From NCBI GenBank assembly GCA_014728045.1, contig WJMH01000015.1, positions 148,479 through 212,478 on the forward strand: a stretch of 64,000 nucleotides of DNA, in the 5' to 3' direction. Shown here piece after piece: positions 34,097-42,885 of the stretch. Each line of letters starts with the position of its first letter. Position 1 is the first letter of the stretch. Under the pieces are notes generated by a model. That model had not been told where the DNA came from. It made no database searches and saw only the letters and a list, made by a program, of their open reading frames with translations. This DNA is from Candidatus Omnitrophota bacterium (GTDB lineage: Bacteria > Omnitrophota > Gorgyraeia > Tantalellales > Tantalellaceae). The position numbers and the translations under genes were made by a program.

Positions 34097-35430
34097 AAGG
34101 CTGCCTCCAGGGCATCGGCGAATATGGCGATCTGCTGCTTGGTCCTTTTCTCGGTAACCGCTATCAGCATATAGTTCTGCATGTCCTCGTAATACCTTCC
34201 CAGCGGAAAACCCGCCGCGATACCCTTATCTATGAGCTTGCCTATGACCTCGTTGGGGTCTTTGGGTATCTTTATGACGAATTCATTAAAAGTGGGCCAG
34301 CTTCTCTTGACCTCGACGTCTTTTATCCCTTCCAGCCTCTGTTTAGCGTACTCGGCTTTGTCCATGCAGAGCTCGGCGACCTGCTTAAGCCCCTCCTTGC
34401 CGACAAGGGACATGTATATGAGCGACCTCAAAGCGCATAAGGCCTCGTTCGAACAAATATTGGAGGTGGCTTTCTCCCTGCGTATATGCTGCTCCCTCGC
34501 CTGCAGGGTAAGCACAAAACCTCTTCGGCCCTTATCGTCTACTGTAGCACCCACGACCCGACCGGGCATTTTCCTGACGTATTCCTTCTTCGTCGCCATA
34601 AAACCGAGATACGGCCCGCCGAACGAAAGTGGTATCCCCAGGCTCTGCCCTTCCCCAGTAACGATGTCCGCGTCCATCTCCCTGGGGGTCTTGAGGATGC
34701 CCAGGGAAATGGGATACACGCTTTCTATTACGAGGGCGCCCACCTTGTGACATTTTTCCGTGATATCGCTGTGGTCGTCGATCGCCCCGAAGAAGTTGGG
34801 GTTCTGCAGGATAACGGCCGCGGTCTTATCATCCAGATACTTGTCTATCTCGTCCCTGTAACTATGACCGTGCACCAGGGGAGTTTCAACGAACTCGATG
34901 GAAAGGTTGCTCGTATAACAGTACATCATCTTGCGGTAGATGGGGCTTACCCCCCCATCCATGATTATCTTGTTCCTGCCGGTAATGCGGATCGCCATCA
35001 TCGCGGCCTCATACAAAGCGGTCCCCCCGTCATACAGTGAAGCGTTCGCGACGTCCATTTCTGTCAGACGCGATATGCAGCTCTGGTACTCATAGATGGC
35101 CTGGAGGGTACCCTGTGATGCCTCGGGCTGGTAAGGCGTGTAAGCGGTGTAGAATTCCGACCGCGAAACAAGGGCGTCGACCGCAGCGGGTATATAATGG
35201 TCGTAGAACCCTCCCCCCACGAAAGTCACCATATCGGTCGCGTTCTTCGATGCCAGTCCGCGCAGGTAATTCTCCACCTCCATCTCCGACTTGCCGTCGG
35301 GAAGGTCGAACGAGCTCGCCCTCAGATCTTTGGGTATGCATCTGAAGAGGTCGTCCATCACACCGGTCTCGATGCCGATGGCCTTGAGCATGTCCCTTTT
35401 ATCTACTGGTGTGTGTGGAATATAACTCAT
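34087..35430 (-). CDS. gcvPA: Glycine decarboxylase P-protein, subunit 1
   Basis: 447 residues. It is the N-terminal half of the two-subunit P-protein: the opening Met-Ser-Tyr-Ile-Pro-His-Thr, Phe-Val-Gly-Gly-Gly-Phe-Tyr-Asp-His-Tyr-Ile-Pro near 65-76, and Tyr-Thr-Pro-Tyr-Gln-Pro-Glu-Ala-Ser-Gln-Gly near 97-107 match the family. It forms the heterotetramer with GcvPB. Its ATG shares one base with the gcvH stop codon, so translation is coupled. Confidence 0.97.
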   Translation of the reverse strand: MSYIPHTPVDKRDMLKAIGIETGVMDDLFRCIPKDLRASSFDLPDGKSEMEVENYLRGLASKNATDMVTFVGGGFYDHYIPAAVDALVSRSEFYTAYTPYQPEASQGTLQAIYEYQSCISRLTEMDVANASLYDGGTALYEAAMMAIRITGRNKIIMDGGVSPIYRKMMYCYTSNLSIEFVETPLVHGHSYRDEIDKYLDDKTAAVILQNPNFFGAIDDHSDITEKCHKVGALVIESVYPISLGILKTPREMDADIVTGEGQSLGIPLSFGGPYLGFMATKKEYVRKMPGRVVGATVDDKGRRGFVLTLQAREQHIRREKATSNICSNEALCALRSLIYMSLVGKEGLKQVAELCMDKAEYAKQRLEGIKDVEVKRSWPTFNEFVIKIPKDPNEVIGKLIDKGIAAGFPLGRYYEDMQNYMLIAVTEKRTKQQIAIFADALEAALWS

Positions 35431-35813
35431 TACTGATTCTCGTCAAGGTACTTTTTGTATTCTCCGGCCGACATAAGGTTATCCTCTTCCTCGGGATCTG
35501 CGATGCTGACCCGGCAGATCCACCCTTCTTCATAAGGTGAGGAATTTATGGCCTCGGGGCTCTCCTGCAGAGACTCGTTGATATCTATAACCTTCCCTGA
35601 AAGAGGCGCGTAAACATCGCTGGCCGCTTTCACCGATTCGATGGTGGCGATACTGTCGGTCTGTTTGACATCATCCTCTTTCCGGGGCAGTTCTACGAAA
35701 GTAATGTCCCCGAGCGCCTCCTGGGCGTGATCGGTGATACCGAAAACGGCTTCGCCGCCCTCTATTTTGACCCATTCATGTTCTCTGGTATATTTCAGAT
35801 CATCCGGAATCAT
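35430..35813 (-). CDS. gcvH: Glycine cleavage system H protein
   Basis: 127 residues. It is the lipoyl carrier that shuttles the aminomethyl group between P-, T- and L-proteins. The lipoylated Lys is in Ile-Glu-Ser-Val-Lys-Ala near 63, inside the hybrid-motif fold, preceded by Phe-Gly-Ile-Thr-Asp-His-Ala-Gln near 24. Full length. The start overlaps the gcvT stop by 4 bases (ATGA). Both a lipoate ligase and lipoyl synthase are encoded in this cluster. Confidence 0.97.
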   Translation of the reverse strand: MIPDDLKYTREHEWVKIEGGEAVFGITDHAQEALGDITFVELPRKEDDVKQTDSIATIESVKAASDVYAPLSGKVIDINESLQESPEAINSSPYEEGWICRVSIADPEEEDNLMSAGEYKKYLDENQ

Positions 35814-36958
35814 CTCTCCTCCTTTTTGCTTTTATGGGCTATCGCTTTATCCTGAAGGCCACCCGTGCGGGGATTCAAGAACGGGACATCCGTTAACCTG
35901 CCGCCTATCTCGATCCTTCCATCGCTGAGCGTGATGTGATTGCCGCTAACAGCGTGCCCGGGATCAAGATAACACATGCCTATACCCACTTTCAGGCACG
36001 GGGAAAAAGCGCCGCTGGTAACAGTGCCCACCTCTTCACCGTCGAAAAACACCCCGAAATGGCTCCTAGCGCTCCTCCTGCCTTCGCAGACGAATCCCTT
36101 GAGAACCCTTGGCAGGGCCTCTTTCTTCTGCCGGATCAGTGCGTCCTTTCCTATGAAATCCTTTTCCATGTGAATGAACCTCTCAAGCCCCGCTTCCAGC
36201 GGAGTATGTTCTTCGTCTATATCGCTTCCGTAAAGCGAGTATCCCATCTCGAGGCGGAGCGTGTCGCGGGCGCCCAGGCCGACTGGTTTTACCCCTTCGC
36301 GGGAAAGTATCATATCCCAGAGCCTTTCCGCCTGTGATACCGGGAAGAAAAGCTCATACCCCAGCTCCCCGGTGTACCCGGTGCGGCTGAGGATCACCTT
36401 GACCTCATCTATAACTGTCTTCACGAAGCAGAACCTTTTCAGCGAAAGCACAACTTCCTCCCCGCAGAGAGAGGTGACCACCTTCCCGCTGGTGGGACCC
36501 TGCAGGTCGAGTTTGGCGATATTGTCGGAATCATCGATAAAAAAGGTATCGCCGGATATGTTCGCTTTTATCCATTCGGCGTCCTTATCCACGGTACCGG
36601 CGTTCACCACCAGCATGTACTCTTCAGGGGATATCTTGTAAACGATAAGGTCATCCACTATCCCGCCTTTTTCGTTCAGCATGAAGCCGTAATGGCATTT
36701 ACCTTCGGGGGATCCGCTTATCTGGCAGGTAACTATCCTCTCAAGGTCTTCTTCCGAAGAAGGCCCTTTAAGGAAGAATTCCCCCATGTGGCAGATATCG
36801 AAAAGGCCCGCCCTGGAGCGGGTATGGAGATGTTCCTCGATGATACCCGAATACTGAACGGGCATCTTCCAGCCCGAGAAAGGCACCATCCGTGCGCCTT
36901 CTTCAACATGCTTTTGGTAAAGAGGCGTGAACTTGAGATCAGTGTTATTCTCTGACAT
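35810..36958 (-). CDS. gcvT: Glycine cleavage system T protein (aminomethyltransferase)
   Basis: 382 residues. It transfers the methylene group from aminomethyl-GcvH to tetrahydrofolate, releasing ammonia and giving 5,10-methylene-THF. Motifs: Met-Val-Pro-Phe-Ser-Gly-Trp-Lys-Met-Pro-Val-Gln-Tyr near 21-33, Phe-Asp-Ile-Cys-His-Met-Gly-Glu near 52-59, Arg-Thr-Gly-Tyr-Thr-Gly-Glu-Leu-Gly-Tyr-Glu near 191-201 and Gly-Leu-Gly-Ala-Arg-Asp-Thr-Leu-Arg. It is the first gene after the riboswitch leader. No Shine-Dalgarno sequence is visible before the ATG, unusual for this window. Confidence 0.96.
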   Translation of the reverse strand: MSENNTDLKFTPLYQKHVEEGARMVPFSGWKMPVQYSGIIEEHLHTRSRAGLFDICHMGEFFLKGPSSEEDLERIVTCQISGSPEGKCHYGFMLNEKGGIVDDLIVYKISPEEYMLVVNAGTVDKDAEWIKANISGDTFFIDDSDNIAKLDLQGPTSGKVVTSLCGEEVVLSLKRFCFVKTVIDEVKVILSRTGYTGELGYELFFPVSQAERLWDMILSREGVKPVGLGARDTLRLEMGYSLYGSDIDEEHTPLEAGLERFIHMEKDFIGKDALIRQKKEALPRVLKGFVCEGRRSARSHFGVFFDGEEVGTVTSGAFSPCLKVGIGMCYLDPGHAVSGNHITLSDGRIEIGGRLTDVPFLNPRTGGLQDKAIAHKSKKEER

Positions 36959-36994
36959 GTGAACAGCTTTTTACAGGATTATTCAAGAAGAACC

Positions 36995-37143
36995 AATAAC
37001 CCAGGCGTGCGGTTATTTGGTACCACGCTCCCTTGTGGTTTCCCACTGGACCGCGTAAACGGAAAACGCGGCCTGACCTGCATGGTCCCATGGCGGAACC
37101 AGGGTTGAGATGTATCTGCAGGCCAAAACGCCAGTCGCACTTG
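36995..37143 (-). promoter_or_regulatory. ZTP (pfl-type) riboswitch before gcvT
   Basis: Read on the minus strand, the leader contains GACTGGCG (37129-37136), then a GTGG-GAAA-CCAC hairpin followed by AAGGGAGCG (core 37026-37032), then ACGCCTGGG (within 36998-37008). These are the conserved blocks of the pfl motif in the right order. GGCG of the first block can pair with CGCC of the last, the known pseudoknot. The last block sits in the loop of an AATAACC/GGTTATT hairpin. A long insertion between block one and two holds a CCTGCA/TGCAGG stem and a CCGCGT/ACGCGG hairpin. No T-run terminator follows, so the output may be translational. Confidence 0.85.
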
Positions 37144-37148
37144 CTCTC

Positions 37149-37176
37149 ATTATAAAATATATACGTGACTTGTCAA
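37149..37176 (-). promoter_or_regulatory. Consensus promoter of the glycine cleavage operon
   Basis: On the minus strand a perfect TTGACA (37171-37176) and perfect TATAAT (37149-37154) are separated by 16 bases. Transcription would begin near 37142, right at the 5' edge of the riboswitch. The promoter lies just behind the lipA stop codon, so gcvT can be transcribed apart from lipA. Confidence 0.88.
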
Positions 37177-37216
37177 GAAATCATATGCGCAGGGTAAAAG
37201 ATATAAAAGCAGGAAG

Positions 37217-38098
37217 TTAGCTCTTATCCAGCGCTGAGCGGTAAGCCTCAGCCGCCTTGTAAGAACTTCTTACCATGGGGCCGGACAAGACCGACCTGAA
37301 CCCCATGCCGAAGCATTCTTCTTTCAAGGACTCGAACTGTTCGGGAGTATAATACTTTTCGATGGGCCAGTGATCCGCGGAAGGGCTTAAATACTGCCCG
37401 ATATAAACTATGTCCACCCCCGCTTCCTTAAGGTCCCGGAGGGTCTGGAGAACCTCTTCCGGGCGCTCCCCCAGGCCGAGCATCAGGGCGGATTTGACTA
37501 ACACCTTCTGCCCCCTCTCGCGCAGCTCTGCTATAGTGCGAATGGTCCGGAGAGACCTATGGTAGTCCGCCCCCGGACGCATCCGGGAATAAAGTCTCTC
37601 CGGCATCTCGATGTTATGCCCTATAACCTCCGCTCCGGAACGGGTGGTTCTTGCGATGAGCTCTTCCCGGGCATCGAGGTCGGGAATGAGCAGTTCAACT
37701 GCCGTCCCGGGGAGGGAAGACTTGAGCTGCCTGACTATTGAAACAAAATGTCCCGCTCCCCTGTCGGGAAGATCATCGCGCGTGACGGATGTTATGACCA
37801 CATAACGCGCGTTGAGCTTTTTCGCGGCTATGGCGATATTTGCCGCCTCCGCAGCATCCGGCGGTACGGGTGTGCCCTTTTCTACGTTGCAGAACAGGCA
37901 CCCCCTGGTACATACCCTTCCCAGCACCATGAAAGTCACATGTCCATCCGACCAGCACTGGCATCTGTTCGGACAGGCCGCTTCAACGCAAACGGTGTTA
38001 AGCCCCAGCTCCTTTACAAGCGTGCGGACATCGCTGAATGAATCATCCCAGGATAAACTGCTTCTTATCCAAGGAGGTCTTTTCAGAATGCTCTTCAT
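37217..38098 (-). CDS. lipA: Lipoyl synthase
   Basis: 293 residues. A radical SAM enzyme that inserts two sulfurs into octanoyl-GcvH or E2 domains. Both clusters are complete: Cys37, Cys42 and Cys48 (auxiliary cluster, the sulfur source) and Cys63, Cys67 and Cys70 (SAM cluster). The C-terminal Arg-Ser-Ser-Tyr, whose Ser binds the auxiliary cluster, is present near 279-282. Its stop codon is about 40 bases before the -35 of the gcv promoter, so it serves the same pathway but is separately controlled. Confidence 0.97.
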   Translation of the reverse strand: MKSILKRPPWIRSSLSWDDSFSDVRTLVKELGLNTVCVEAACPNRCQCWSDGHVTFMVLGRVCTRGCLFCNVEKGTPVPPDAAEAANIAIAAKKLNARYVVITSVTRDDLPDRGAGHFVSIVRQLKSSLPGTAVELLIPDLDAREELIARTTRSGAEVIGHNIEMPERLYSRMRPGADYHRSLRTIRTIAELRERGQKVLVKSALMLGLGERPEEVLQTLRDLKEAGVDIVYIGQYLSPSADHWPIEKYYTPEQFESLKEECFGMGFRSVLSGPMVRSSYKAAEAYRSALDKS

Positions 38099-38170
38099 GA
38101 TCGCATTATCCCCATAAGTATTTTCACGTTCTTTATAATAGCGTCCAGCCGGTATACTTCATGTTTGTAT

Positions 38171-38198
38171 ATTGTAGGAAAGCCGGCGTGATAGTCAA
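38171..38198 (-). promoter_or_regulatory. Promoter for lipA
   Basis: On the minus strand TTGACT (38193-38198) and TACAAT (38171-38176) are 16 bases apart, about 70 bases before the lipA ATG. A GGGGA site precedes that ATG. Confidence 0.6.
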
Positions 38199-38217
38199 GA
38201 AATAGATAACGTACCGA

Positions 38218-41200
38218 TCAGAGTGAATGCAGGAACTGCTCGGAAGAGCGCATCTTCTCATCGAGCTCCTCCCATGATATGGGCCTTGAGGGCCTAAGAA
38301 CTATTAGACCGTTGATAAGCCTGCCCGGGGCCTGCCTGAAAGCGTCCATGGTATCGGTATCCCCGGTGATCATGCCGATGATCGCGGCTATCATGTCCTT
38401 GAGCCGGGTCTTGTGTTCCTTGTTCATATCCTGCCTGGGGTCGAAATAATCCATGACCGCAAGAGATAACGTCGCACGCAGGTAAAAAGGTACGAATGTA
38501 TACACCCCGTCTTCCGACTCTCCCTGCTCCTGGAGGCAAAACACGCGGTTACCGTATTTTTTTCGAAGCTTTTGATTGTTCAAAGCGTAAAAATCCTCCC
38601 CGGCGTATATCAGAGCCTGAGCCGTGCTGTCCTCATTCACCAGGCGCTCCATCTTCTCCAGGGCCTGGTCCATGCTCTGGTCACCCGCAAGATAAGGCAA
38701 GGCAACTATCTTGAAGCCGTAATCCCCTTTGGAGATCCTTCTTCTGAGCTCACTGGCCATCTGCGTCTGTTTGGCAAGAGCTGTCTGATCATACACCGGG
38801 TAGACTATAACCCTGGTCTCCCCGGGAAAACGCAGTGTGCCCATCATCAGCTTGGAAAGCCACATGGATAAAAGGTCCATGTTATTTTTGCGCTCCGTGG
38901 CGTCTTTGGGACGATCACTTCCCGCGTACATGTCCGTATCCAGCACGTCCCTGGCGGTCTCCGAGAAATCGTCTTCGCTCATTACTCTCTCACTGAAATT
39001 TTTGCTGCGTTCCTCTTTGAAAAGCGCCTCGAGCCTCTCCAGGACGTTCTTTAAAAGCAGTGCTTCCCCATTCTCTTTTGCCTTGGGATACTTCTCGGTC
39101 TTTGTAGAGGGACTTTCCTCTGCTACCTTGCTCTTTTTGATCTCATCCAGTATCCCCAGCTCCATGAAATCCTCTTCGGTAAGATACTTGAAGGTGAGGT
39201 CCATTATCTTCTCGACAGATTCAATGGCGTTGCGCACCCTCTTAGTGGCAGGTGAATCACCCACCACGTGGAACATTCTCTCCCTTACCCGGTAAAACGA
39301 CAGATAAAGTTTCCTCATGTGTTTACGGGCTATGAACTGCACCATTTCACTGGATTTCCTGGCGCGTCTTTCAACAAGCACCGTTCCGAAAGCTTCCAGG
39401 CGCTGGAGTTTTTCGCCCATGGAGTCGGGATTATTAAGATCCATGAATATCGAATGCAGACCGGATCCCTGGGACTTTCCGGGCACGATCTCGCTTATAA
39501 GGAATTCCTGCAGGTTACGCATAAGCGCCGGGAAGTACAGCCCCGTAATATCGTCTATGTCCTTTACTATGGTCTCTTTGGTTATCGAAGAACCTTCCCC
39601 GGCTTTCGCGCCCTTGCCCCGGTACTGTATGGGCAGATCCTCGCCGAAGATCATTACCGTTCCTCTCATATTACGCTGCTTGGCTTCGAGCATTGTAGTA
39701 TCCGCCTCCTCTATGGCATCGAGCACGTTCACCAGGTCCTTTTTCTCTATACCCTTGACGCCGATGGTGACCGATATGGAGTCGTCGCTCCTCAGCCCTT
39801 CAGGCCTGAGCTTACTGACATTGGTCAGGATATTACGGGCCACTATCTTGGCGTTGACCTCGGAAGCTTCGGGTATAACCACCATGAACTCTTCCCCACT
39901 CCACCTGAAAACTATATCTGAACCGCGGACGGTCCTTAATATGGCGTTGGCTATGGCTTTGAGCACCCTGTCACCGAAAACATGGCCTTCGGGGTAAGTA
40001 TCATTGAACCTCTTGAACTTGTCCGCGTCAATGAAAAGTATCGCCGCCCTTTTCATGGTCTCCATGCGGGGGTTGACCTTCTGCTTGAAATACCTCCTGT
40101 TAAAAAGCCCCGTCAGGGGGTCCTTGTACGCCGCTTCCTGCGCGCCCCAGCTGTTTATGAGCTTGACCCTTACCTTATCACCGCTCATGGGGCTTATATC
40201 AAAAAGCATCTCCTGGACCATTTCCTCGCTCCCGTACTTATCGGCGTCGGCTTCGAGGTTCTGGGGAGTGATACCCTCGGGGAGTTTCTTCCTGTCGAAT
40301 ATCCTCAAGCTCCTCAGGCCGTAGCCCAGGTTGTTATCGGCGATTATCTCTCCGTTCTCGTCGGTGTCTATCACCCACTGCCAGCCGCACTCGCCCCGGC
40401 GTTCGTATTCCTCCTGCTCTTCTAACAGGTCCCTGAGCGCCGCTCTCTGTTCGTCCGGGGATATCCCCGGGCGGTACAGACGCCTGAGCACCCTGCACAG
40501 ATATGATTTTTCGTTCCTTCCTTTCACCACGGAAGGGTTGGACATGTACCCGGAGAATGTCCTGCTGCAGGAGAACTGGCAGGTCAGGACCCCGGATGTC
40601 ACGTCAAGAACGTAATCAAAGGTGTCGACATCGCCTATACCCTTAAGCTTCTGCTCGACCAAGCGCCCCTCATAGGTCCTGAGGTACGCTTTCTTGAGAG
40701 CCACTCCTTCTGTGAACTCCATCGCACTGGCGCCTTCACGCGCGACGAGCGCCTTGATTATGTCGGCCATGTTCTTGTTGCCGGTATATCCCTTTGCGGG
40801 CGAGAAATCCACCTCCGGCTCCATGAAGCCCTTTATCCGTTTTATGCAGTTACCGGAAGAAGTGCCCATTATATCCGATATGTTTATGGTGCTGTAGTCC
40901 GTCCCGGCCGCCTGACCGTCAGGTACCACAGGCGCGGGCTTATATCCCATTGACCTTAAAAGGAGGACCGAGTGCTCGCCGAGCTTGATAAGGATGCCTT
41001 CAGAGCCTTCCGCCACGGCGGCGTCGATCGCCGCGTTCAGCCTCAAAAGAAGCGTAGCCGCGAAGTCCGTATCAACCCCCAGAGGGCTCCAGAGGCTCTT
41101 TATCTGTATGGACGAGGAAAGAAAGGACAAGACGCCTTGAGAGGCCACATCGGCCCTGCCGGATAATAGCTCCATATAGGGGGATGTATATCCCGGTTCA

Positions 41201-42690
41201 TTCACGAACCTCGGGCTTATGGTCACGTGGGATATCCCGCTCTTCTTGAAGTGTTCGGCCAGATTATCGGAATGAAACCCTCCTGTTACAAGCACGCAGG
41301 AATCGCATCGGTTGGAAACCATGTTCTCGCGGATATTATAAACGAATACCTCGTCCCTCTTCCTGGTGAGCGCATAGAAAAGCATCATACTCTCGAAACA
41401 GTAAGAGACATGCAGGGCGTCCTCTTCCAGGGCGCCGTGAAAGGATGTCGGAGAGTTCTCCTTGATAGCGGCTAACAGGCCATTAATATCGATCTTCCTC
41501 TTTGCAAGATGCAGCTCACCCCTCTTAACGGCCAGCGAGAACAATTTTTCCAGGAGCCTCACCTGACGTATGTACCCGAGTATCTCCTCCTGTTCCGGGC
41601 TGCCCGCCAGGGATATGGCCAGGTCCTCTTCAAGCAGGCGCACCTCGCGTATAAGCTCTTCCTCTTCGATGGCCTCATATTCGCAAAGATAATCACAGTA
41701 AGAGAAAAACCGCCGGTACAGCTCTGTATCCATGCCAGTTTCGAGGGCTTTAACTTTCAGGAAAAGGTAAAGGTCCGCTTGGGATACCAGATCGCGCTCA
41801 TATCCGTCCGTGACAGAGGCAAGACGCTCCCTCTCATAACGCGAAAGTCTGACGGTAAGCTCTTCTATGAGTCTCTGCCTCTCGGGAACGGCCCCCTCAA
41901 GATCGATGTCCTTCTCAAGATCGAGAACCCGGTGCAAAGCAACAAGGTTCGGGACCCTTTCAACTGGATAGGAAAGCTCTTCTGCCATTCTAAGAAGATG
42001 TTCCGCGTAATCCTCAAGAAGGATACTGCCCGAATCGAAAAGTTGCTGCTTCTTCAGGAAGCGTCTCAGCCTTGCACTGAAAAGCTCTTCTTTGAGAGAA
42101 CCGAGAACTTCTTTCGAGCGGAGCAAAAACGAATCTATCCTTTCCCTGTGAGCGAGCACCGTCATGTAAACATCTAGGTTCTCCTGGTAAAGCTCGTCGT
42201 TCTCGACACCGGCAAGGTTTATTTCCGATGGATTGAACGCGCGGTAGGATTCGGCCGCGCTGATCAATCCCAGTTTTGTGTATTTTTCTATGATATCGCG
42301 TTTAACGAATGGGTCGCGGATCCTTTCGAGGATACCCATATCGTATTCACCGCGTGCACCTTCAAGGTTCACCAGCTTGACGCCGTAGTTATCCACGAGC
42401 CAGTCTATTATCCTGTAAATGCTCTTCTGGGCATTATAATTACAGTGGGCGTCCTTTATGTGAAATACCACTTTCCCGGATGAGCCTTTATGTCTTGAAT
42501 CAATATAACCAAGATGCCTGGGAAGAAGGATCTTGTCGACATCGACCGGACCGGATACGCTTCTTTGCGCCTGGCGGTAATTAGTGTTATGCGCTTGCTC
42601 AAGAGAAAACACCTCTCCCGACGGCACAGAGGTCAAAAGCAGTACCGGAAGTATAAGGAGAGAAATTAATTTCTTTATTTTTTTATTCAT
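38218..42690 (-). CDS. Giant exported protein: ChaN/Tiki-like N-terminal region plus GGDEF domain
   Basis: 1490 residues. Signal peptide with a basic start and hydrophobic core at 8-20, likely cut near Val-Phe-Ser (27-29). Residues 70-495 show His-Ile-Lys-Asp-Ala-His-Cys-Asn-Tyr near 77-85, Val-Asn-Leu-Glu-Gly near 107-111, and Thr-Gly-Gly-Phe-His-Ser-Asp-Asn-Leu near 469-477. This order resembles the ChaN/TraB/Tiki superfamily (inference). Residues about 855-1015 are a GGDEF domain (Asp-Pro-Leu-Thr-Gly-Leu-Phe-Asn-Arg-Arg; signature Ser-Gly-Glu-Glu-Phe at 931-935). The remaining 470 residues match nothing I recognise. I see no membrane helix after the signal, which would put the GGDEF domain outside the cytoplasm. 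Confidence 0.8.
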   Translation of the reverse strand: MNKKIKKLISLLILPVLLLTSVPSGEVFSLEQAHNTNYRQAQRSVSGPVDVDKILLPRHLGYIDSRHKGSSGKVVFHIKDAHCNYNAQKSIYRIIDWLVDNYGVKLVNLEGARGEYDMGILERIRDPFVKRDIIEKYTKLGLISAAESYRAFNPSEINLAGVENDELYQENLDVYMTVLAHRERIDSFLLRSKEVLGSLKEELFSARLRRFLKKQQLFDSGSILLEDYAEHLLRMAEELSYPVERVPNLVALHRVLDLEKDIDLEGAVPERQRLIEELTVRLSRYERERLASVTDGYERDLVSQADLYLFLKVKALETGMDTELYRRFFSYCDYLCEYEAIEEEELIREVRLLEEDLAISLAGSPEQEEILGYIRQVRLLEKLFSLAVKRGELHLAKRKIDINGLLAAIKENSPTSFHGALEEDALHVSYCFESMMLFYALTRKRDEVFVYNIRENMVSNRCDSCVLVTGGFHSDNLAEHFKKSGISHVTISPRFVNEPGYTSPYMELLSGRADVASQGVLSFLSSSIQIKSLWSPLGVDTDFAATLLLRLNAAIDAAVAEGSEGILIKLGEHSVLLLRSMGYKPAPVVPDGQAAGTDYSTINISDIMGTSSGNCIKRIKGFMEPEVDFSPAKGYTGNKNMADIIKALVAREGASAMEFTEGVALKKAYLRTYEGRLVEQKLKGIGDVDTFDYVLDVTSGVLTCQFSCSRTFSGYMSNPSVVKGRNEKSYLCRVLRRLYRPGISPDEQRAALRDLLEEQEEYERRGECGWQWVIDTDENGEIIADNNLGYGLRSLRIFDRKKLPEGITPQNLEADADKYGSEEMVQEMLFDISPMSGDKVRVKLINSWGAQEAAYKDPLTGLFNRRYFKQKVNPRMETMKRAAILFIDADKFKRFNDTYPEGHVFGDRVLKAIANAILRTVRGSDIVFRWSGEEFMVVIPEASEVNAKIVARNILTNVSKLRPEGLRSDDSISVTIGVKGIEKKDLVNVLDAIEEADTTMLEAKQRNMRGTVMIFGEDLPIQYRGKGAKAGEGSSITKETIVKDIDDITGLYFPALMRNLQEFLISEIVPGKSQGSGLHSIFMDLNNPDSMGEKLQRLEAFGTVLVERRARKSSEMVQFIARKHMRKLYLSFYRVRERMFHVVGDSPATKRVRNAIESVEKIMDLTFKYLTEEDFMELGILDEIKKSKVAEESPSTKTEKYPKAKENGEALLLKNVLERLEALFKEERSKNFSERVMSEDDFSETARDVLDTDMYAGSDRPKDATERKNNMDLLSMWLSKLMMGTLRFPGETRVIVYPVYDQTALAKQTQMASELRRRISKGDYGFKIVALPYLAGDQSMDQALEKMERLVNEDSTAQALIYAGEDFYALNNQKLRKKYGNRVFCLQEQGESEDGVYTFVPFYLRATLSLAVMDYFDPRQDMNKEHKTRLKDMIAAIIGMITGDTDTMDAFRQAPGRLINGLIVLRPSRPISWEELDEKMRSSEQFLHSL

Positions 42691-42754
42691 ATATATATAA
42701 TGTTAGGTTAAATTTTCGTTAATTTTTGGATTTTATTCTCTTAACATTCACACC

Positions 42755-42783
42755 ATTATATAACTATATATAATTTATTACAA
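42755..42783 (-). promoter_or_regulatory. Promoter for the 1490-residue protein gene
   Basis: On the minus strand TTGTAA (42778-42783), 17 bases, TATAAT (42755-42760), in a very AT-rich stretch. The leader of about 60 bases has no Shine-Dalgarno sequence. Confidence 0.6.
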
Positions 42784-42823
42784 CTAGCTTTTTTATATCT
42801 TAATTACGGGTGGGGGTATATAT

Positions 42824-42861
42824 AAAGAACCCCCCGCGAAAAGCATCACGGGGGGTTCTTT
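42824..42861 (-). terminator. Strong intrinsic terminator behind nifJ
   Basis: A perfect 13-base stem (AAAGAACCCCCCG and its complement at 42849-42861) closes a 12-base loop. On the minus strand the stem ends in CTTT and TATATA. It lies 25 bases past the nifJ stop codon. The T-ends on both sides could make it work in either direction. Confidence 0.88.
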
Positions 42862-42885
42862 TCCCTGCCAAAAGAGCCCTGTAAA

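Noticed and set aside
36995-37143. Glycine riboswitch or 6S RNA in the gcvT leader
   Set aside because: A glycine aptamer would be the first guess before gcvT, but its conserved purine-rich blocks are absent and the pfl/ZTP blocks are all present in order. The long bulged rod of 6S RNA does not fit either.
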